Notes: generated by a model from the letters alone, not told the origin. A stretch of 64,000 nt of DNA from Streptomyces sp. RPA4-2 (GCF_012273515.2 NZ_CP050975.2:7998001-8062000); one strand, 5' to 3'; shown: positions 18,793 to 27,732, numbered from the stretch's first letter. Program-made: numbers and translations.

Positions 18793-20828
18793 CGCAGGAA
18801 TGCCGCCGCGACACCGGCGTCGACCGGGACGTGCAGACCGGTGGTGTGGGTGAGGTCCCCGCCGGTCAGCGCGAACACCGCGTTCGCGACGTGCTCGGGC
18901 AGTACCTCCCGCTTGAGGATGGTCCGCTGGGCGTAGAACTCGCCGAGCTTCTCCTCCTCGATCCCGTAGGTGGCCGCGCGCTGGGCGCCCCAGCCGCCCG
19001 CGAAGATGCCCGAGCCGCGCACCACCCCGTCCGGGTTGACGCCGTTGACACGGATGCCGTGCTCGCCCAGCTCGGCCGCCAGCAGCCGGACCTGGTGGGC
19101 CTGGTCGGCCTTGGTCGCGGAGTAGGCGATGTTGTTCGGGCCGGCGAAGACCGAGTTCTTGGACGCGATGTAGACGATGTCGCCGCCCAGCTCCTGCTGG
19201 ATCATCACCCGGGCGGCCTCGCGGGAGACCAGGAAGGAACCGCGGGCCATGATGTCGTGCTGGAGGTCCCAGTCCTTCGCGGTGGTCTCCAGGAGCGGCT
19301 TGGAGATGGAGATGCCCGCGTTGTTGACCACCAGGTCGACGCCGCCGAAGGCGAGCGCCGCCGCCCGGAAGGCCTCGGCGATCTGCTCCTCGGAGGTCAC
19401 GTCGACGGTCACGGCGACGGCCCTGTCGGGACCGCCCAGCGCCGTCGCGACCCGGGCGGCGTTCTCCGCGTTCAGGTCGGCGACCACCACGCAGGCACCC
19501 TCGGCCACCAGCCGCTCGGCGATCGCCTTGCCGATGCCGCTGCCCGCGCCCGTCACCAGCGCCACCCGGGTGGCGAGCGGCTTGGGCCGGGGCAGCCGCT
19601 GGAGCTTGGCCTCCTCCAGTGACCAGTACTCGATGCGGAACTTCTCCGACTCCTCGATCGGCGCGTACGTGGAGACGGACTCGGCGCCCCGCATCACGTT
19701 GATCGCGTTGACGTAGAACTCGCCAGCGACGCGGGCGGTCTGCTTGTCCTTGCCGAAGGAGAACATGCCGACGCCGGGGATCAGCACGATCGCCGGGTCC
19801 GCGCCGCGCATCGCGGGCGAGTCGGCGTCTGCGTGCCGCCGGTAGTAGGCCGCGTACTCCTCGCGGTAGGCGGCGTGCAGCTCCTTGAGGCGGGCGATCG
19901 CCTCGGCCGGCTCGGCGGCCGGCGGCAGGTCGAGGACGAGCGGCCTGACCTTGGTCCGGAGGAAGTGGTCGGGGCAGGAGGTGCCGAGCGCGGCGAGACG
20001 GGGGTGCTCGGCGCGCGCGAGGAAGTCGAGGACGACGTCGGAGTCGGTGAAGTGGCCGACCTGCGCACGGTCCTGGGAGGCCAGCGCCCGGACGTACGGC
20101 GCGAGGGCCGCCGCGCGCTCGCGGCGCTCGGTCGCGGGGAGGGCCGCGTAGCCCTCGACGGCCGGCCCGAAGGGCTCGGGCCTGCCACGCTCGGCGAGGA
20201 ACGCCTCGGCGGTCCTGATGATGTGCAGCGAGTTGTGCTCGCACTCCTCGGCCGTGTCGCCCCAGGCGGTGATGCCGTGGCCGCCCAGAACACAGCCGAT
20301 CGCGCGGGGGTTGGCCTTCTTGACGGCCGCGATGTCCAGGCCGAGCTGGAAGCCGGGCCGGCGCCAGGGCACCCAGACCACGGTGTCGCCGAAGCACTCG
20401 GCGGTCAGCTTCTCGCCGTCGGCCGCGCAGGCCAGCGCGATGCCGGAGTCCGGGTGCAGGTGGTCGACGTGGGCGGCGTCCACCAGACCGTGCATCGCGG
20501 TGTCGATGGACGGGGCCGCGCCGCCCTTGCCGTGCAGGCAGTAGTCGAACGCGGCGACCATCTCGTCCTCGCGCTCCACGCCGGGGTAGACCTCCGTCAT
20601 GGCCCGCAGGCGGTCCAGCCGCAGGACCGCGAGCCCGGACTCCGTCAGCGTGCCGAGGTCGCCGCCCGACCCCTTCACCCACATCAGCTCGACGTCGCCG
20701 CCGGTCACGGGGTCGGTGTCGGTGCCCTTCGCGGACGTGTTGCCGCCCGCGTAGTTGGTGTTGCGGGGGTCGGCGCCGAGCCGGTGCGACCGGGCCAGCA
20801 GAGCGGCGGCTTCGGGATGGGGTGCCAT
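18789..20828 (-). CDS. rhaEW: Bifunctional rhamnulose-1-phosphate aldolase / lactaldehyde dehydrogenase (RhaEW)
   Basis: 679 residues. Residues 1 to about 410 form a class II aldolase domain (N-Y-A-G-G-N-T-S-A-K, zinc histidines in D-H-L-H-P-D-S and G-G-H-G-I). From about 420 an SDR domain follows with V-T-G-A-G-S-G-I-G-K, N-N-A-G-I-S and catalytic Y-S-A-T-K. Known bifunctional relatives split rhamnulose-1-phosphate into DHAP and L-lactaldehyde and oxidise the latter to lactate. The gene is complete and in frame. It lies between rhaI and rhaB. ATG 20828 has an AGGA site and fits the aldolase N-terminus. Confidence 0.92.
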   Translation of the reverse strand: MAPHPEAAALLARSHRLGADPRNTNYAGGNTSAKGTDTDPVTGGDVELMWVKGSGGDLGTLTESGLAVLRLDRLRAMTEVYPGVEREDEMVAAFDYCLHGKGGAAPSIDTAMHGLVDAAHVDHLHPDSGIALACAADGEKLTAECFGDTVVWVPWRRPGFQLGLDIAAVKKANPRAIGCVLGGHGITAWGDTAEECEHNSLHIIRTAEAFLAERGRPEPFGPAVEGYAALPATERRERAAALAPYVRALASQDRAQVGHFTDSDVVLDFLARAEHPRLAALGTSCPDHFLRTKVRPLVLDLPPAAEPAEAIARLKELHAAYREEYAAYYRRHADADSPAMRGADPAIVLIPGVGMFSFGKDKQTARVAGEFYVNAINVMRGAESVSTYAPIEESEKFRIEYWSLEEAKLQRLPRPKPLATRVALVTGAGSGIGKAIAERLVAEGACVVVADLNAENAARVATALGGPDRAVAVTVDVTSEEQIAEAFRAAALAFGGVDLVVNNAGISISKPLLETTAKDWDLQHDIMARGSFLVSREAARVMIQQELGGDIVYIASKNSVFAGPNNIAYSATKADQAHQVRLLAAELGEHGIRVNGVNPDGVVRGSGIFAGGWGAQRAATYGIEEEKLGEFYAQRTILKREVLPEHVANAVFALTGGDLTHTTGLHVPVDAGVAAAFLR

Positions 20829-20937
20829 GTTCCTGGTCCTTAGAGAATGAGGAGTGAAGAGAGAGGACGTACGAGTGCCGCGGCGCACCCGGCGGGGACC
20901 GGGCGGCCGTGCGGTCCGCGGCGCACGGCCCGCGGCC

Positions 20938-20961
20938 GTCCGCCGGGGTCACCCGGCGGAC
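20938..20961 (-). terminator. Hairpin after rhaI
   Basis: GTCCGCCGGG and its exact complement enclose GTCA. It lies just downstream of the rhaI stop and 110 bp before rhaEW on the minus strand, so it may stop or attenuate transcription after rhaI. A second weaker stem (GGCCGTGC/GCACGGCC) is next to it. Confidence 0.6.
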
Positions 20962-20973
20962 GCGGCGCGAGGG

Positions 20974-22134
20974 CTACGCCCCCCATCCGGCCTGCTGTCC
21001 GCCCACCCGGTCCGCGGCGATCTTCTCCGCCCATCCGGAACGGTGGTACGCGGCCACCGGGTCACCGTCCAGGCCGAGCTCCTCGCGGACCTCGTGCAGC
21101 AGCGGCCGTACGTCGGTGTTGTAGGCGTCCATGATCACGGCGTTCGCGGCGAGCACGTCACCCTCGCGCTGGGCCACGGACAGCGCGTCCCGGTCCACGA
21201 GCAGCGCCTTCGCGGTGGCCTCCTGCACGTTCATCACCGAACGGATGATCGCGGGGATCTTCGCCTCGATGTTGTGGCACTGGTCCAGCATGAACGCGAC
21301 GTCGGGGGTGAAGCCGCCGCCGCGGATCACCTCGTACATGATCCGGAAGAGCTGGAAGGGGTCGGCGGCGCCCACCATCAGGTCGTCGTCGGCGTAGAAG
21401 CGCGAGTTGAAGTCGAAGCCGCCGAGCTTCCGCTCACGCAGCAGCGTGGCGACGATGAACTCGATGTTGGTGCCGGGCGCGTGGTGTCCGGTGTCGACGA
21501 CGACCTGTGCCTTGGGGCCGAGCTTGAGGCAGTGCGCGTACGCGGTGCCCCAGTCCGGCACGTCCGTCGCGTAGAAGGCGGGCTCGAAGAACTTGTACTC
21601 CAGGAGCATCCGCTGGTCGTCCCCGAGCCGTTCGTAGACCTGGGAGAGGCTCTCGGCCAGCCGGTCCTGGCGCTCGCGGATGTCGTCCTGGCCGGGATAG
21701 TTCGTGCCGTCGGCGAACCAGAGCTTCAGGTCCTTCGAGCCCGTCGCGTCCATGATGTCGACGCATTCGAGCAGGTGGTCGAGAGCCTTGCGGCGCACCG
21801 TGGCGTCCGGGTGGCAGACACTGCCCAGCTTGTAGTCGTCGTCCTGGAAGGTGTTGGAGTTGATCGTGCCCAGCCGCAGGCCGCGCTCCCCGGCGTACTC
21901 GGCCAGGGCCTTGTAGTCCTCGACCTTGTCCCAGGGAATGTGCAGCGCGACGGACGGCGCGGCACCGGTGTGGGCGTGCACCTGGGCGGCGTCGTCCAGT
22001 TTCTCCCGCGGACTGCGCGGCACGCCGGGCTGGGCGAACACCTTGAAGCGGGTTCCCGAGTTCCCGTACGCCCACGACGGCGTCTCTACTGCCTGGGTCT
22101 TGAGTGCGGCCTTCACCGCGGCGAGCTCGGTCAC
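20974..22134 (-). CDS. rhaI: L-rhamnose isomerase
   Basis: 386 residues, TIM-barrel sugar isomerase of the Pseudomonas/actinobacterial L-rhamnose isomerase type rather than E. coli RhaA. Metal-site segments can be read: L-E-Y-K-F-F-E-P, V-V-D-T-G-H-H-A-P-G-T-N, G-G-F-D-F-N-S-R-F-Y-A-D-D-D and D-Q-C-H-N. It converts L-rhamnose to L-rhamnulose. Start is GTG 22134 with an AGGAG site. It is the first gene after the divergent rha control region. Confidence 0.93.
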   Translation of the reverse strand: MTELAAVKAALKTQAVETPSWAYGNSGTRFKVFAQPGVPRSPREKLDDAAQVHAHTGAAPSVALHIPWDKVEDYKALAEYAGERGLRLGTINSNTFQDDDYKLGSVCHPDATVRRKALDHLLECVDIMDATGSKDLKLWFADGTNYPGQDDIRERQDRLAESLSQVYERLGDDQRMLLEYKFFEPAFYATDVPDWGTAYAHCLKLGPKAQVVVDTGHHAPGTNIEFIVATLLRERKLGGFDFNSRFYADDDLMVGAADPFQLFRIMYEVIRGGGFTPDVAFMLDQCHNIEAKIPAIIRSVMNVQEATAKALLVDRDALSVAQREGDVLAANAVIMDAYNTDVRPLLHEVREELGLDGDPVAAYHRSGWAEKIAADRVGGQQAGWGA

Positions 22135-22221
22135 TTCGGGGCTCCTGTGACTTCGGGTGTGACGTCGGGTCTGAGCGACGGCGACTTCGGTGCGGACTGC
22201 TTCGATCTGAACAGGTGTGGT

Positions 22222-22271
22222 CTGAAACGATTCAGAAAGCTGAAGCTATGAGCACCCCGAAAGGCTGTCAA
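22222..22271 (-). promoter_or_regulatory. rhaI promoter with LacI-type operator
   Basis: On the minus strand, TTGACA (22266-22271), 17 bp, TAGCTT (22243-22248) make a near-consensus sigma70/HrdB promoter. The near-palindrome CTGAAACGATTCAG (22222-22235) starts 8 bp past the -10 and so covers the transcription start, where a LacI-family repressor would block initiation. Confidence 0.75.
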
Positions 22272-22343
22272 CCCCCTCGACGAAGACGGCTCTTCGTGAC
22301 CCGGTTGTGACCTCTGTCTATCGAGAATTTCGACCCGAACCCA

Positions 22344-22399
22344 TTGACGTGACCTGGGCGACATGTCTAACGTCCCGGCAACCTAGTTGAAACCTTTCA
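22344..22399 (+). promoter_or_regulatory. rhaT promoter with LacI-type operator
   Basis: TTGACG (22344-22349), 18 bp, TAACGT (22368-22373), then the operator TGAAA-CC-TTTCA (22388-22399) starting 15 bp beyond the -10. Same operator half-site and same position as on the opposite strand, so one repressor can shut both arms of the rhamnose locus. Confidence 0.7.
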
Positions 22400-22442
22400 C
22401 GACGTCGTGAGGCCTCTCCGCCCGCGTCGTTGAGGAGCTCCC

Positions 22443-23960
22443 ATGACCCACCGGTCCGACGCGGGTCCGGCCCCCGTACTGGCGCTGGAGGACATCTCCA
22501 AGTCCTTCGGCGCGGTGCGCGCCCTGCGGGACGTGTCCCTGGAACTGTTCCCCGGCGAAGTGCACGCACTCGCCGGTGAGAACGGCGCGGGCAAGTCGAC
22601 CCTCATCAAGACGCTCGCCGGCGTGCACCGACCGGACGCCGGCCGGGTGTTGCTGGACGGCGAGCCCACCGTCTTCCACGGTCCCGCCGACGCCCGCGAC
22701 GCGGGTATCGCGGTGATCTACCAGGAGCCCACGCTCTTCCCCGACCTCTCGATCGCCGAGAACATCTTCATGGGCCGCCAGCCCCGGCGCGCGCTCGGCC
22801 GCATCGACCACAAGGCCACCCACGCGGCGACCGCCGGCCTGATGAAACGCCTCGGCGTCGAGCTCGACCCCGAGCGCCCGGCGCGCGGACTGTCCATCGC
22901 CGACCAGCAGATCGTCGAGATCGCCAAGGCGCTCTCCTTCGACGCCCGGGTCCTGATCATGGACGAGCCGACCGCGGCCCTGACCGGCAGCGAGGTCGCC
23001 CGTCTCTTCGGCGTCGTGCGCACCCTGCGCGAGCAGGGCTCGGCGGTGCTGTTCATCTCACACCGGCTGGAGGAGATCTTCCAGATCTGCCGGCGGGTCA
23101 CGACCCTGCGCGACGGCGCCCTGATATCCAGCGAGCCGCTGGAGGGCATGACGGAGGACGACCTCGTGCGCCGGATGGTCGGCCGCGACCTCGACGAGCT
23201 CTACCCCAAGCAGGACGTCGAGGCCGGCGAGGTCGCCCTCAGCGTGCGCCGTCTGACCCGCGAGGGCGTCTTCACCGATGTCTCCTTCGACGTCCGGCGC
23301 GGTGAGATCGTCGGTCTCGCCGGGCTCGTCGGCGCGGGCCGTACGGAGGTGGCACGGGCCGTCTTCGGCGTCGACCGCTGGGACGCCGGGGAGGTGGAGG
23401 TCGACGGCAGGGCACTCACCAACGGCGCGCCGTCGACGGCCATGTCCGCGGGCCTCGCCCTCGTCCCCGAGGACCGGCGCGCCCAGGGCCTGGTGATGGA
23501 CATGTCCATCGAGCGCAACATCGGTCTGACCGGGCTGCGTACGACCGTCAGGGCGGGCCTGATGGACCGGGGCGCCGAGCGCAGCCGCTCCCTCGACTGG
23601 GCGGTCAAGCTCCAGGTGAAGTACGCCCGGCTCGCCGACACCGTGGCCACGCTCTCCGGCGGCAACCAGCAGAAGGTCGTCCTGGCCAAGTGGCTCGCCA
23701 CCGGCCCCAAGGTACTGATCGTGGACGAGCCGACACGTGGCATCGACGTCGGGACCAAGGCCGAAGTGCACCGGCTGCTCAGCGAGTTGGCCGCGGACGG
23801 CGTCGCCGTCCTGATGATCTCCTCCGACCTGCCCGAGATCCTCGGCATGGCCGACCGGGTCCTCGTGATGCACGAGGGCCGGCTCACCGCCGAGATCCCG
23901 CGCTCCGAAGCCACCGAGGAATCCGTGATGGCCGCAGCGACCGGGAGGGCCGCCGCATGA
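22443..23960 (+). CDS. rhaT: Rhamnose ABC importer ATPase
   Basis: 505 residues, two ABC cassettes in tandem as in all CUT2 sugar importers. First Walker [10 protein letters not shown] near residue 42 with D-E-P-T-A-A-L-T as Walker B; the second half has the degenerate G-L-V-G-A-G-R-T-E loop and L-S-G-G-N-Q-Q-K-V signature. It energises uptake through the RhaP/RhaQ permeases. First gene of the plus-strand rha operon, immediately after the operator. Substrate is assigned from the neighbouring catabolic genes. Confidence 0.92.
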   Translation: MTHRSDAGPAPVLALEDISKSFGAVRALRDVSLELFPGEVHALAGENGAGKSTLIKTLAGVHRPDAGRVLLDGEPTVFHGPADARDAGIAVIYQEPTLFPDLSIAENIFMGRQPRRALGRIDHKATHAATAGLMKRLGVELDPERPARGLSIADQQIVEIAKALSFDARVLIMDEPTAALTGSEVARLFGVVRTLREQGSAVLFISHRLEEIFQICRRVTTLRDGALISSEPLEGMTEDDLVRRMVGRDLDELYPKQDVEAGEVALSVRRLTREGVFTDVSFDVRRGEIVGLAGLVGAGRTEVARAVFGVDRWDAGEVEVDGRALTNGAPSTAMSAGLALVPEDRRAQGLVMDMSIERNIGLTGLRTTVRAGLMDRGAERSRSLDWAVKLQVKYARLADTVATLSGGNQQKVVLAKWLATGPKVLIVDEPTRGIDVGTKAEVHRLLSELAADGVAVLMISSDLPEILGMADRVLVMHEGRLTAEIPRSEATEESVMAAATGRAAA

Positions 23961-23994
23961 CGACGACCGACACTGAGAGGGCCGCCGCATGACG
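23946..23994 (+). repeat. Duplicated stop-start junction (17-bp direct repeats)
   Basis: AGGGCCGCCGCATGACG occurs at 23946-23962 and again at 23978-23994, offset 32 bp. Each copy contains a ribosome-site-like AGGG, a stop and an ATG. The first copy ends rhaT, the second starts rhaP, and a 12-codon reading frame joins them. Confidence 0.85.
23957..23992 (+). CDS. 11-residue coupling ORF between rhaT and rhaP
   Basis: ATG 23957 overlaps the rhaT stop (ATGA), runs 11 codons ([11 protein letters not shown]) and its TGA overlaps the rhaP ATG at 23989. The ends echo the rhaT C-terminus (R-A-A-A), as expected from a small tandem duplication. It could pass ribosomes from rhaT to rhaP; a role for the peptide itself is unlikely. 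Confidence 0.35.
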   Translation: MTTTDTERAAA

Positions 23995-25029
23995 GTGACC
24001 GCGCCCAACCCCGCCCCCGCCTCCGAGGTTCCCCGGTCGAGCGGCACCCGGCTGGTGGACCGCGTCTTCAAGATGCGTGAACTCGCCATCCTGGCCGTCT
24101 TCCTGGTGATGATCGTCATCACCCAGATGGGCAACAGCCAGTTCCTGTCCGAACAGGGCATCAAGGACCTGCTGCTGAACGCGACCATCCTGGTGCTGGT
24201 CGCCACCGGCCAGTCGCTGGTGGTGATCACCCGGAACGTCGACCTGTCGGTCGGCTCCACGCTCGGCATCAGCGCCTTCGCGGCCGGCACCTATCTGCAG
24301 GGCGGCGGGAACCCCGTCGTCGCGGTGTTCCTCGCGGTGCTGCTCGGCATCGGCTGGGGACTCGTCAACGGTCTGCTGGTCAGCCTCGGCCAGGTACCCG
24401 CGCTCGTCGTCACCCTCGGCACGCTCTACATCATCCGCGGCATCGACTCCATCTGGGTCGGCTCCCGGCAGATCACCGCGGCCGACCTCCCGGGCAGCTT
24501 CGTCGACTTCGGCTCCGGCGGCATCTCGGCGGTGCCGTACCTCGCCCTGATCGCCCTGGCCGTGCTGCTGGTCACCGCCTACTACCTCAAGCACTTCGGC
24601 AGCGGACGGGAGTTGTACGCGCTCGGCTCCAACCCCGAGGCGGCGCGGCTGGCCGGCATCCCGGTCCGCAAGCGCATCCTGACCGCGTACGTCGTCTGCG
24701 GCGGCCTCGCCGGTCTCGCCGGCGCGCTGTACCTCGCCCGGTTCGGCAACGTCGACTCCGGCACCAGCACCGGCTACGAACTCACCGTCGTCAGCGCCGT
24801 GGTGGTCGGCGGCGTCGTCTTCACCGGCGGTTCCGGCAGCGTCTACGGCGCCGCGCTCGGCGCCCTGCTGCTCACCTCCATCAACAGCGTGCTGCCCGCG
24901 CTCGGCGTCAGCTCCGTCTGGGTGCTCGCCATCAATGGCGTCCTGCTCATCCTCGCCATCGCGGTCGACCGGATCGTCGCGCTGCGCGTGGCCTCCGCAC
25001 TCAAGAAGAGGAACGCCCGCCATGGCTGA
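23989..25029 (+). CDS. rhaP: Rhamnose ABC importer permease RhaP
   Basis: 346 residues, CUT2-family permease with about ten membrane spans. V-I-T-R-N-V-D-L-S-V-G-S and the coupling segment G-S-N-P-E-A-A-R-L-A-G-I are standard for the RbsC/AraH/RhaP group. The ATG at 23989 has GAGAGGG 7 bases upstream. It ends in an 8-base overlap with the next permease (ATGGCTGA). Pairs with RhaQ. Confidence 0.9.
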   Translation: MTVTAPNPAPASEVPRSSGTRLVDRVFKMRELAILAVFLVMIVITQMGNSQFLSEQGIKDLLLNATILVLVATGQSLVVITRNVDLSVGSTLGISAFAAGTYLQGGGNPVVAVFLAVLLGIGWGLVNGLLVSLGQVPALVVTLGTLYIIRGIDSIWVGSRQITAADLPGSFVDFGSGGISAVPYLALIALAVLLVTAYYLKHFGSGRELYALGSNPEAARLAGIPVRKRILTAYVVCGGLAGLAGALYLARFGNVDSGTSTGYELTVVSAVVVGGVVFTGGSGSVYGAALGALLLTSINSVLPALGVSSVWVLAINGVLLILAIAVDRIVALRVASALKKRNARHG

Positions 25030-26014
25030 CTCGCCCCTCGCGCGCGCCGTCCGCTGGGACACGGTCGTCGGCGCCCTCCTCATCGTCCTGCTGCTGTTCT
25101 CGTTCGGCTTCGTCGACGGCTTCGGCAACGCCCTGAACCTGTCGTTCCTGATCGGCAACACGCTGCCCATCGCGCTCATCGCGCTGCCGATGACCCTGCT
25201 CGTGGTGGCCGGGGAGATCGACCTCTCGGTCGCCTCCACGGCCGGTCTGTCCGGCTCGGTGATGGGCGCCCTGTGGAACCAGGGCATGGCGATCGAGACG
25301 ATCATCCCGCTGTGCCTGCTGCTCGGCGTGGTGTGCGGACTGGTCAACGGCCTGCTGGTGACCCGGCTCGGCCTGCCCTCCCTCGCCGTCACCATCGGCA
25401 CGCTCGCCGCCTACCGGGGCATCGCGCAGATCGTGCTCGGCTCGGACGCGGTGACCGATTTCCCCACGCAGTACCAGGACTTCGCGGCCGGCCGCATCGG
25501 GAACACCTTCATCCCGCAGGCCTTCCTGCCCTTCCTGGTGCTCCTCGCGATCGCCGTGGTCGTCCTGCACGCCACCCCGTTCGGACGCTCGGCTTTCGCG
25601 GTCGGCGCCAACGAGGAGGCCGCGCGGTTCGCCGGCATCCGGGTCAAGCGGCAGAAGCTGATCCTGTTCGTCGCCACCGGCTTCATGGCGTCGCTGACCG
25701 GCATCTTCTGGGCGCTGCACTACGCCAGCGCCCGCTACGACAACGCCACCGGCCTGGAACTCTCCGTCGTCGCCGCCGTCCTGCTGGGCGGCATCGACTT
25801 CGACGGCGGCAAGGGCACGCTCGGCGGCGCGATCGCGGGAGTCTTCCTGCTCGGCGCGCTGCAGAACGTGATGAGCCTCTCCAACGTCTCCGCGCAGTCG
25901 CAGATCGTCGTCACCGGCGTTCTGCTCGTCGTCTCCGTGCTCGGCCCCCGGGTCGCGCGGCAGATCTCCGTAGCGAGGGCGGGCCGCAGAGCCGCCTCGA
26001 CTCCGACCTCGTAA
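25022..26014 (+). CDS. rhaQ: Rhamnose ABC importer permease RhaQ
   Basis: 330 residues, second CUT2 permease. V-V-A-G-E-I-D-L-S-V-A-S and V-G-A-N-E-E-A-A-R-F-A-G-I correspond to the same segments as in RhaP. The gene overlaps rhaP by 8 bases and precedes the binding-protein gene by 29 bp. Two different permeases plus a fused ATPase is the usual layout of rhamnose importers, unlike the single permease of ribose systems. Confidence 0.9.
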   Translation: MADSPLARAVRWDTVVGALLIVLLLFSFGFVDGFGNALNLSFLIGNTLPIALIALPMTLLVVAGEIDLSVASTAGLSGSVMGALWNQGMAIETIIPLCLLLGVVCGLVNGLLVTRLGLPSLAVTIGTLAAYRGIAQIVLGSDAVTDFPTQYQDFAAGRIGNTFIPQAFLPFLVLLAIAVVVLHATPFGRSAFAVGANEEAARFAGIRVKRQKLILFVATGFMASLTGIFWALHYASARYDNATGLELSVVAAVLLGGIDFDGGKGTLGGAIAGVFLLGALQNVMSLSNVSAQSQIVVTGVLLVVSVLGPRVARQISVARAGRRAASTPTS

Positions 26015-26043
26015 CCGCCCACCCTCGTAAAGGAACTTCCGCC

Positions 26044-27126
26044 ATGCGCAAGTCAACGATCCGCCGCACCTGCGTGGCGCTCGCCGCCGTCACCTCGCTC
26101 GCCCTGGCGGCCACCGCCTGTGGTGGCACGACCAAGAAGGACGTGAAGGCCGACAGCGGTTCGAACGCCACGGCCGGCAAGGCCGACCCGAACGCGGCGA
26201 CCAAGAAGGGCCTGACGGTCGGGTTCCTGCCCAAGCAGGTCAACAACCCGTACTTCACCTCGTCCGACAAGGGCGGCGAGAAGGCGCTGACGGAACTGGG
26301 CTCCAAGTACAAGGAGGTCGGCCCCAGCAGTGCCACCGACACCTCCGGCCAGGTGAGCTATGTCAACACGCTCACCCAGCAGCAGGTCGACGCGATGGCC
26401 GTGTCCGCGCAGGACCCGGGCGCGCTGTGCACCGCGCTCAAGCAGGCCATGAGCAACAAGATCAAGGTCGTCACCTACGACTCCGACACCAAGCCCGAGT
26501 GCCGCAACGCCTTCGTCTCCCAGGCCAGCGCCGAGGACCTGGGCCGCACCGAGGTGCAGCTGCTCGCCGAACAGATCGGCTACAAGGGCGAGATCGCGAT
26601 CCTGTCCGCCGCGCAGACCGCCACGAACCAGAACACCTGGATCGACTTCATGAAGGACGAGCTGAAGGACCCCAAGTACAAGGACGTCAAGCTGGTCAAG
26701 GTCGCCTACGGCAACGACGACGCCCAGCAGTCCTTCCAGCAGACCCAGGGCCTCCTCCAGGAGCACCCGAACCTCAAGGGGATCATCTCCCCGACCACGG
26801 TCGGCATCAAGGCCGCGGCCCAGTACCTGTCCGGCTCCAAGTACAAGGGCAAGGTCAAGCTGACCGGCCTCGGCACCCCCAACGACATGCGCAAGTACGT
26901 CAAGAACGGCACCGTCGACGGCTTCGAGCTGTGGGACCCGGCGAAGCTCGGCGACCTCGCCGCCCGCACGGCCGTCGCGCTGGTGTCGGGACAGATCAGC
27001 GGCAAGGAGGGCGAGACCTTCAAGGCCGGCGACATGGGGACCTTCACCATCGGCAAGGACGGCGTGATCAACCTGGGCAAGCCGACCGTCTTCGACGCCA
27101 AGAACATCGACCAGTTCAACTTCTAG
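26044..27126 (+). CDS. rhaS: Rhamnose-binding lipoprotein RhaS
   Basis: 360 residues, exported lipoprotein with lipid-attachment Cys26 in L-A-A-T-A-C. The mature part is a periplasmic-binding-protein type I fold: V-G-F-L-P-K-Q-V-N-N-P-Y-F opens it, and V-T-Y-D-S-D-T follows. Lys-rich surface, few Cys. It delivers the sugar to RhaPQT. Ribosome site AAAGGAA is 7 bases before the ATG. Rhamnose specificity rests on context and on resemblance to known RhaS proteins. Confidence 0.9.
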   Translation: MRKSTIRRTCVALAAVTSLALAATACGGTTKKDVKADSGSNATAGKADPNAATKKGLTVGFLPKQVNNPYFTSSDKGGEKALTELGSKYKEVGPSSATDTSGQVSYVNTLTQQQVDAMAVSAQDPGALCTALKQAMSNKIKVVTYDSDTKPECRNAFVSQASAEDLGRTEVQLLAEQIGYKGEIAILSAAQTATNQNTWIDFMKDELKDPKYKDVKLVKVAYGNDDAQQSFQQTQGLLQEHPNLKGIISPTTVGIKAAAQYLSGSKYKGKVKLTGLGTPNDMRKYVKNGTVDGFELWDPAKLGDLAARTAVALVSGQISGKEGETFKAGDMGTFTIGKDGVINLGKPTVFDAKNIDQFNF

Positions 27127-27143
27127 GCGCTGGACGGTACTTG

Positions 27144-27464
27144 ATGCAGCGTGTGTGCTTCCTGCTGAAGGTCCGGGCGGACCGCCTCGACGAGTACCGC
27201 GAGCGGCATGCCGCCGTGTGGCCCGAGATGCTCCAGGCGCTCTCGGCCACCGGCTGGCACAACTACTCGCTGTTCCTGCGCGAGGACGGGCTGCTGGTCG
27301 GCTACGTGGAGACCGAGGACTTCGCGGCCGCCCGGGCCGGCATGGAGGCCACCGGCATCAACGCCCGCTGGCAGGCGGAGATGGCGCCGTTCTTCGAATC
27401 GCTGGACGGCGCCAGACCCGACGAGGCGATGCAACCCCTCACCGAAGTCTTCCATCTCGCCTGA
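27144..27464 (+). CDS. rhaM: L-rhamnose mutarotase
   Basis: 106 residues, full length. The conserved catalytic histidine lies in E-R-H-A-A-V-W-P-E-M (His22), with W-H-N-Y-S-L-F-L and W-Q-A-E-M-A as the rest of the RhaM signature. It interconverts alpha and beta L-rhamnopyranose, supplying the anomer used by the isomerase. Start ATG 27144; a TTG at 27141 is adjacent. It follows rhaS by 17 bp. Confidence 0.93.
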   Translation: MQRVCFLLKVRADRLDEYRERHAAVWPEMLQALSATGWHNYSLFLREDGLLVGYVETEDFAAARAGMEATGINARWQAEMAPFFESLDGARPDEAMQPLTEVFHLA

Positions 27465-27479
27465 CCAGGAGCCCCGCAC

Positions 27480-27656
27480 ATGAGACGACGCACCCTGCGC
27501 AGGACGGCGCCGGCGGCCATCGTCGGGGGCCCCGGTCACGGCGGTACGGCGCGGACCGCCGACCCGGGTCCCGCCACCGCCGCCGTGTACCAGGAGTGCC
27601 CGGCGCCACCACGCCGACGGGCACTCCACGCCGTCGCATTCCGGCTGCCCGCATGA
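27480..27656 (+). pseudogene. Relic of an exported protein gene (N-terminal stub)
   Basis: A strong ribosome site (AGGAG, 7 bases) precedes an ATG and 58 codons that begin M-R-R-R-T-L-R-R-T-A-P-A-A, like a secretion signal, then lose any domain-like character. In rha loci a secreted rhamnosidase or other glycoside hydrolase often sits here. I read this as the 5' end of such a gene with the rest deleted, but it could be a chance frame. Confidence 0.35.
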
Positions 27657-27732
27657 GCGCCGGTCCCCGGGGACGCGCGGGTAATGTGAAGGCCCGCCCG
27701 CCGCTTCTCGTCTACCTGGAGGTTCTTGCCTG

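Noticed and set aside
17344..20952. 1202-codon open frame spanning rhaB and rhaEW as if one fused protein
   Set aside because: Only its last 482 codons are real (rhaB). The first part is rhaEW read in the wrong frame, rich in Arg/Pro/Gly.
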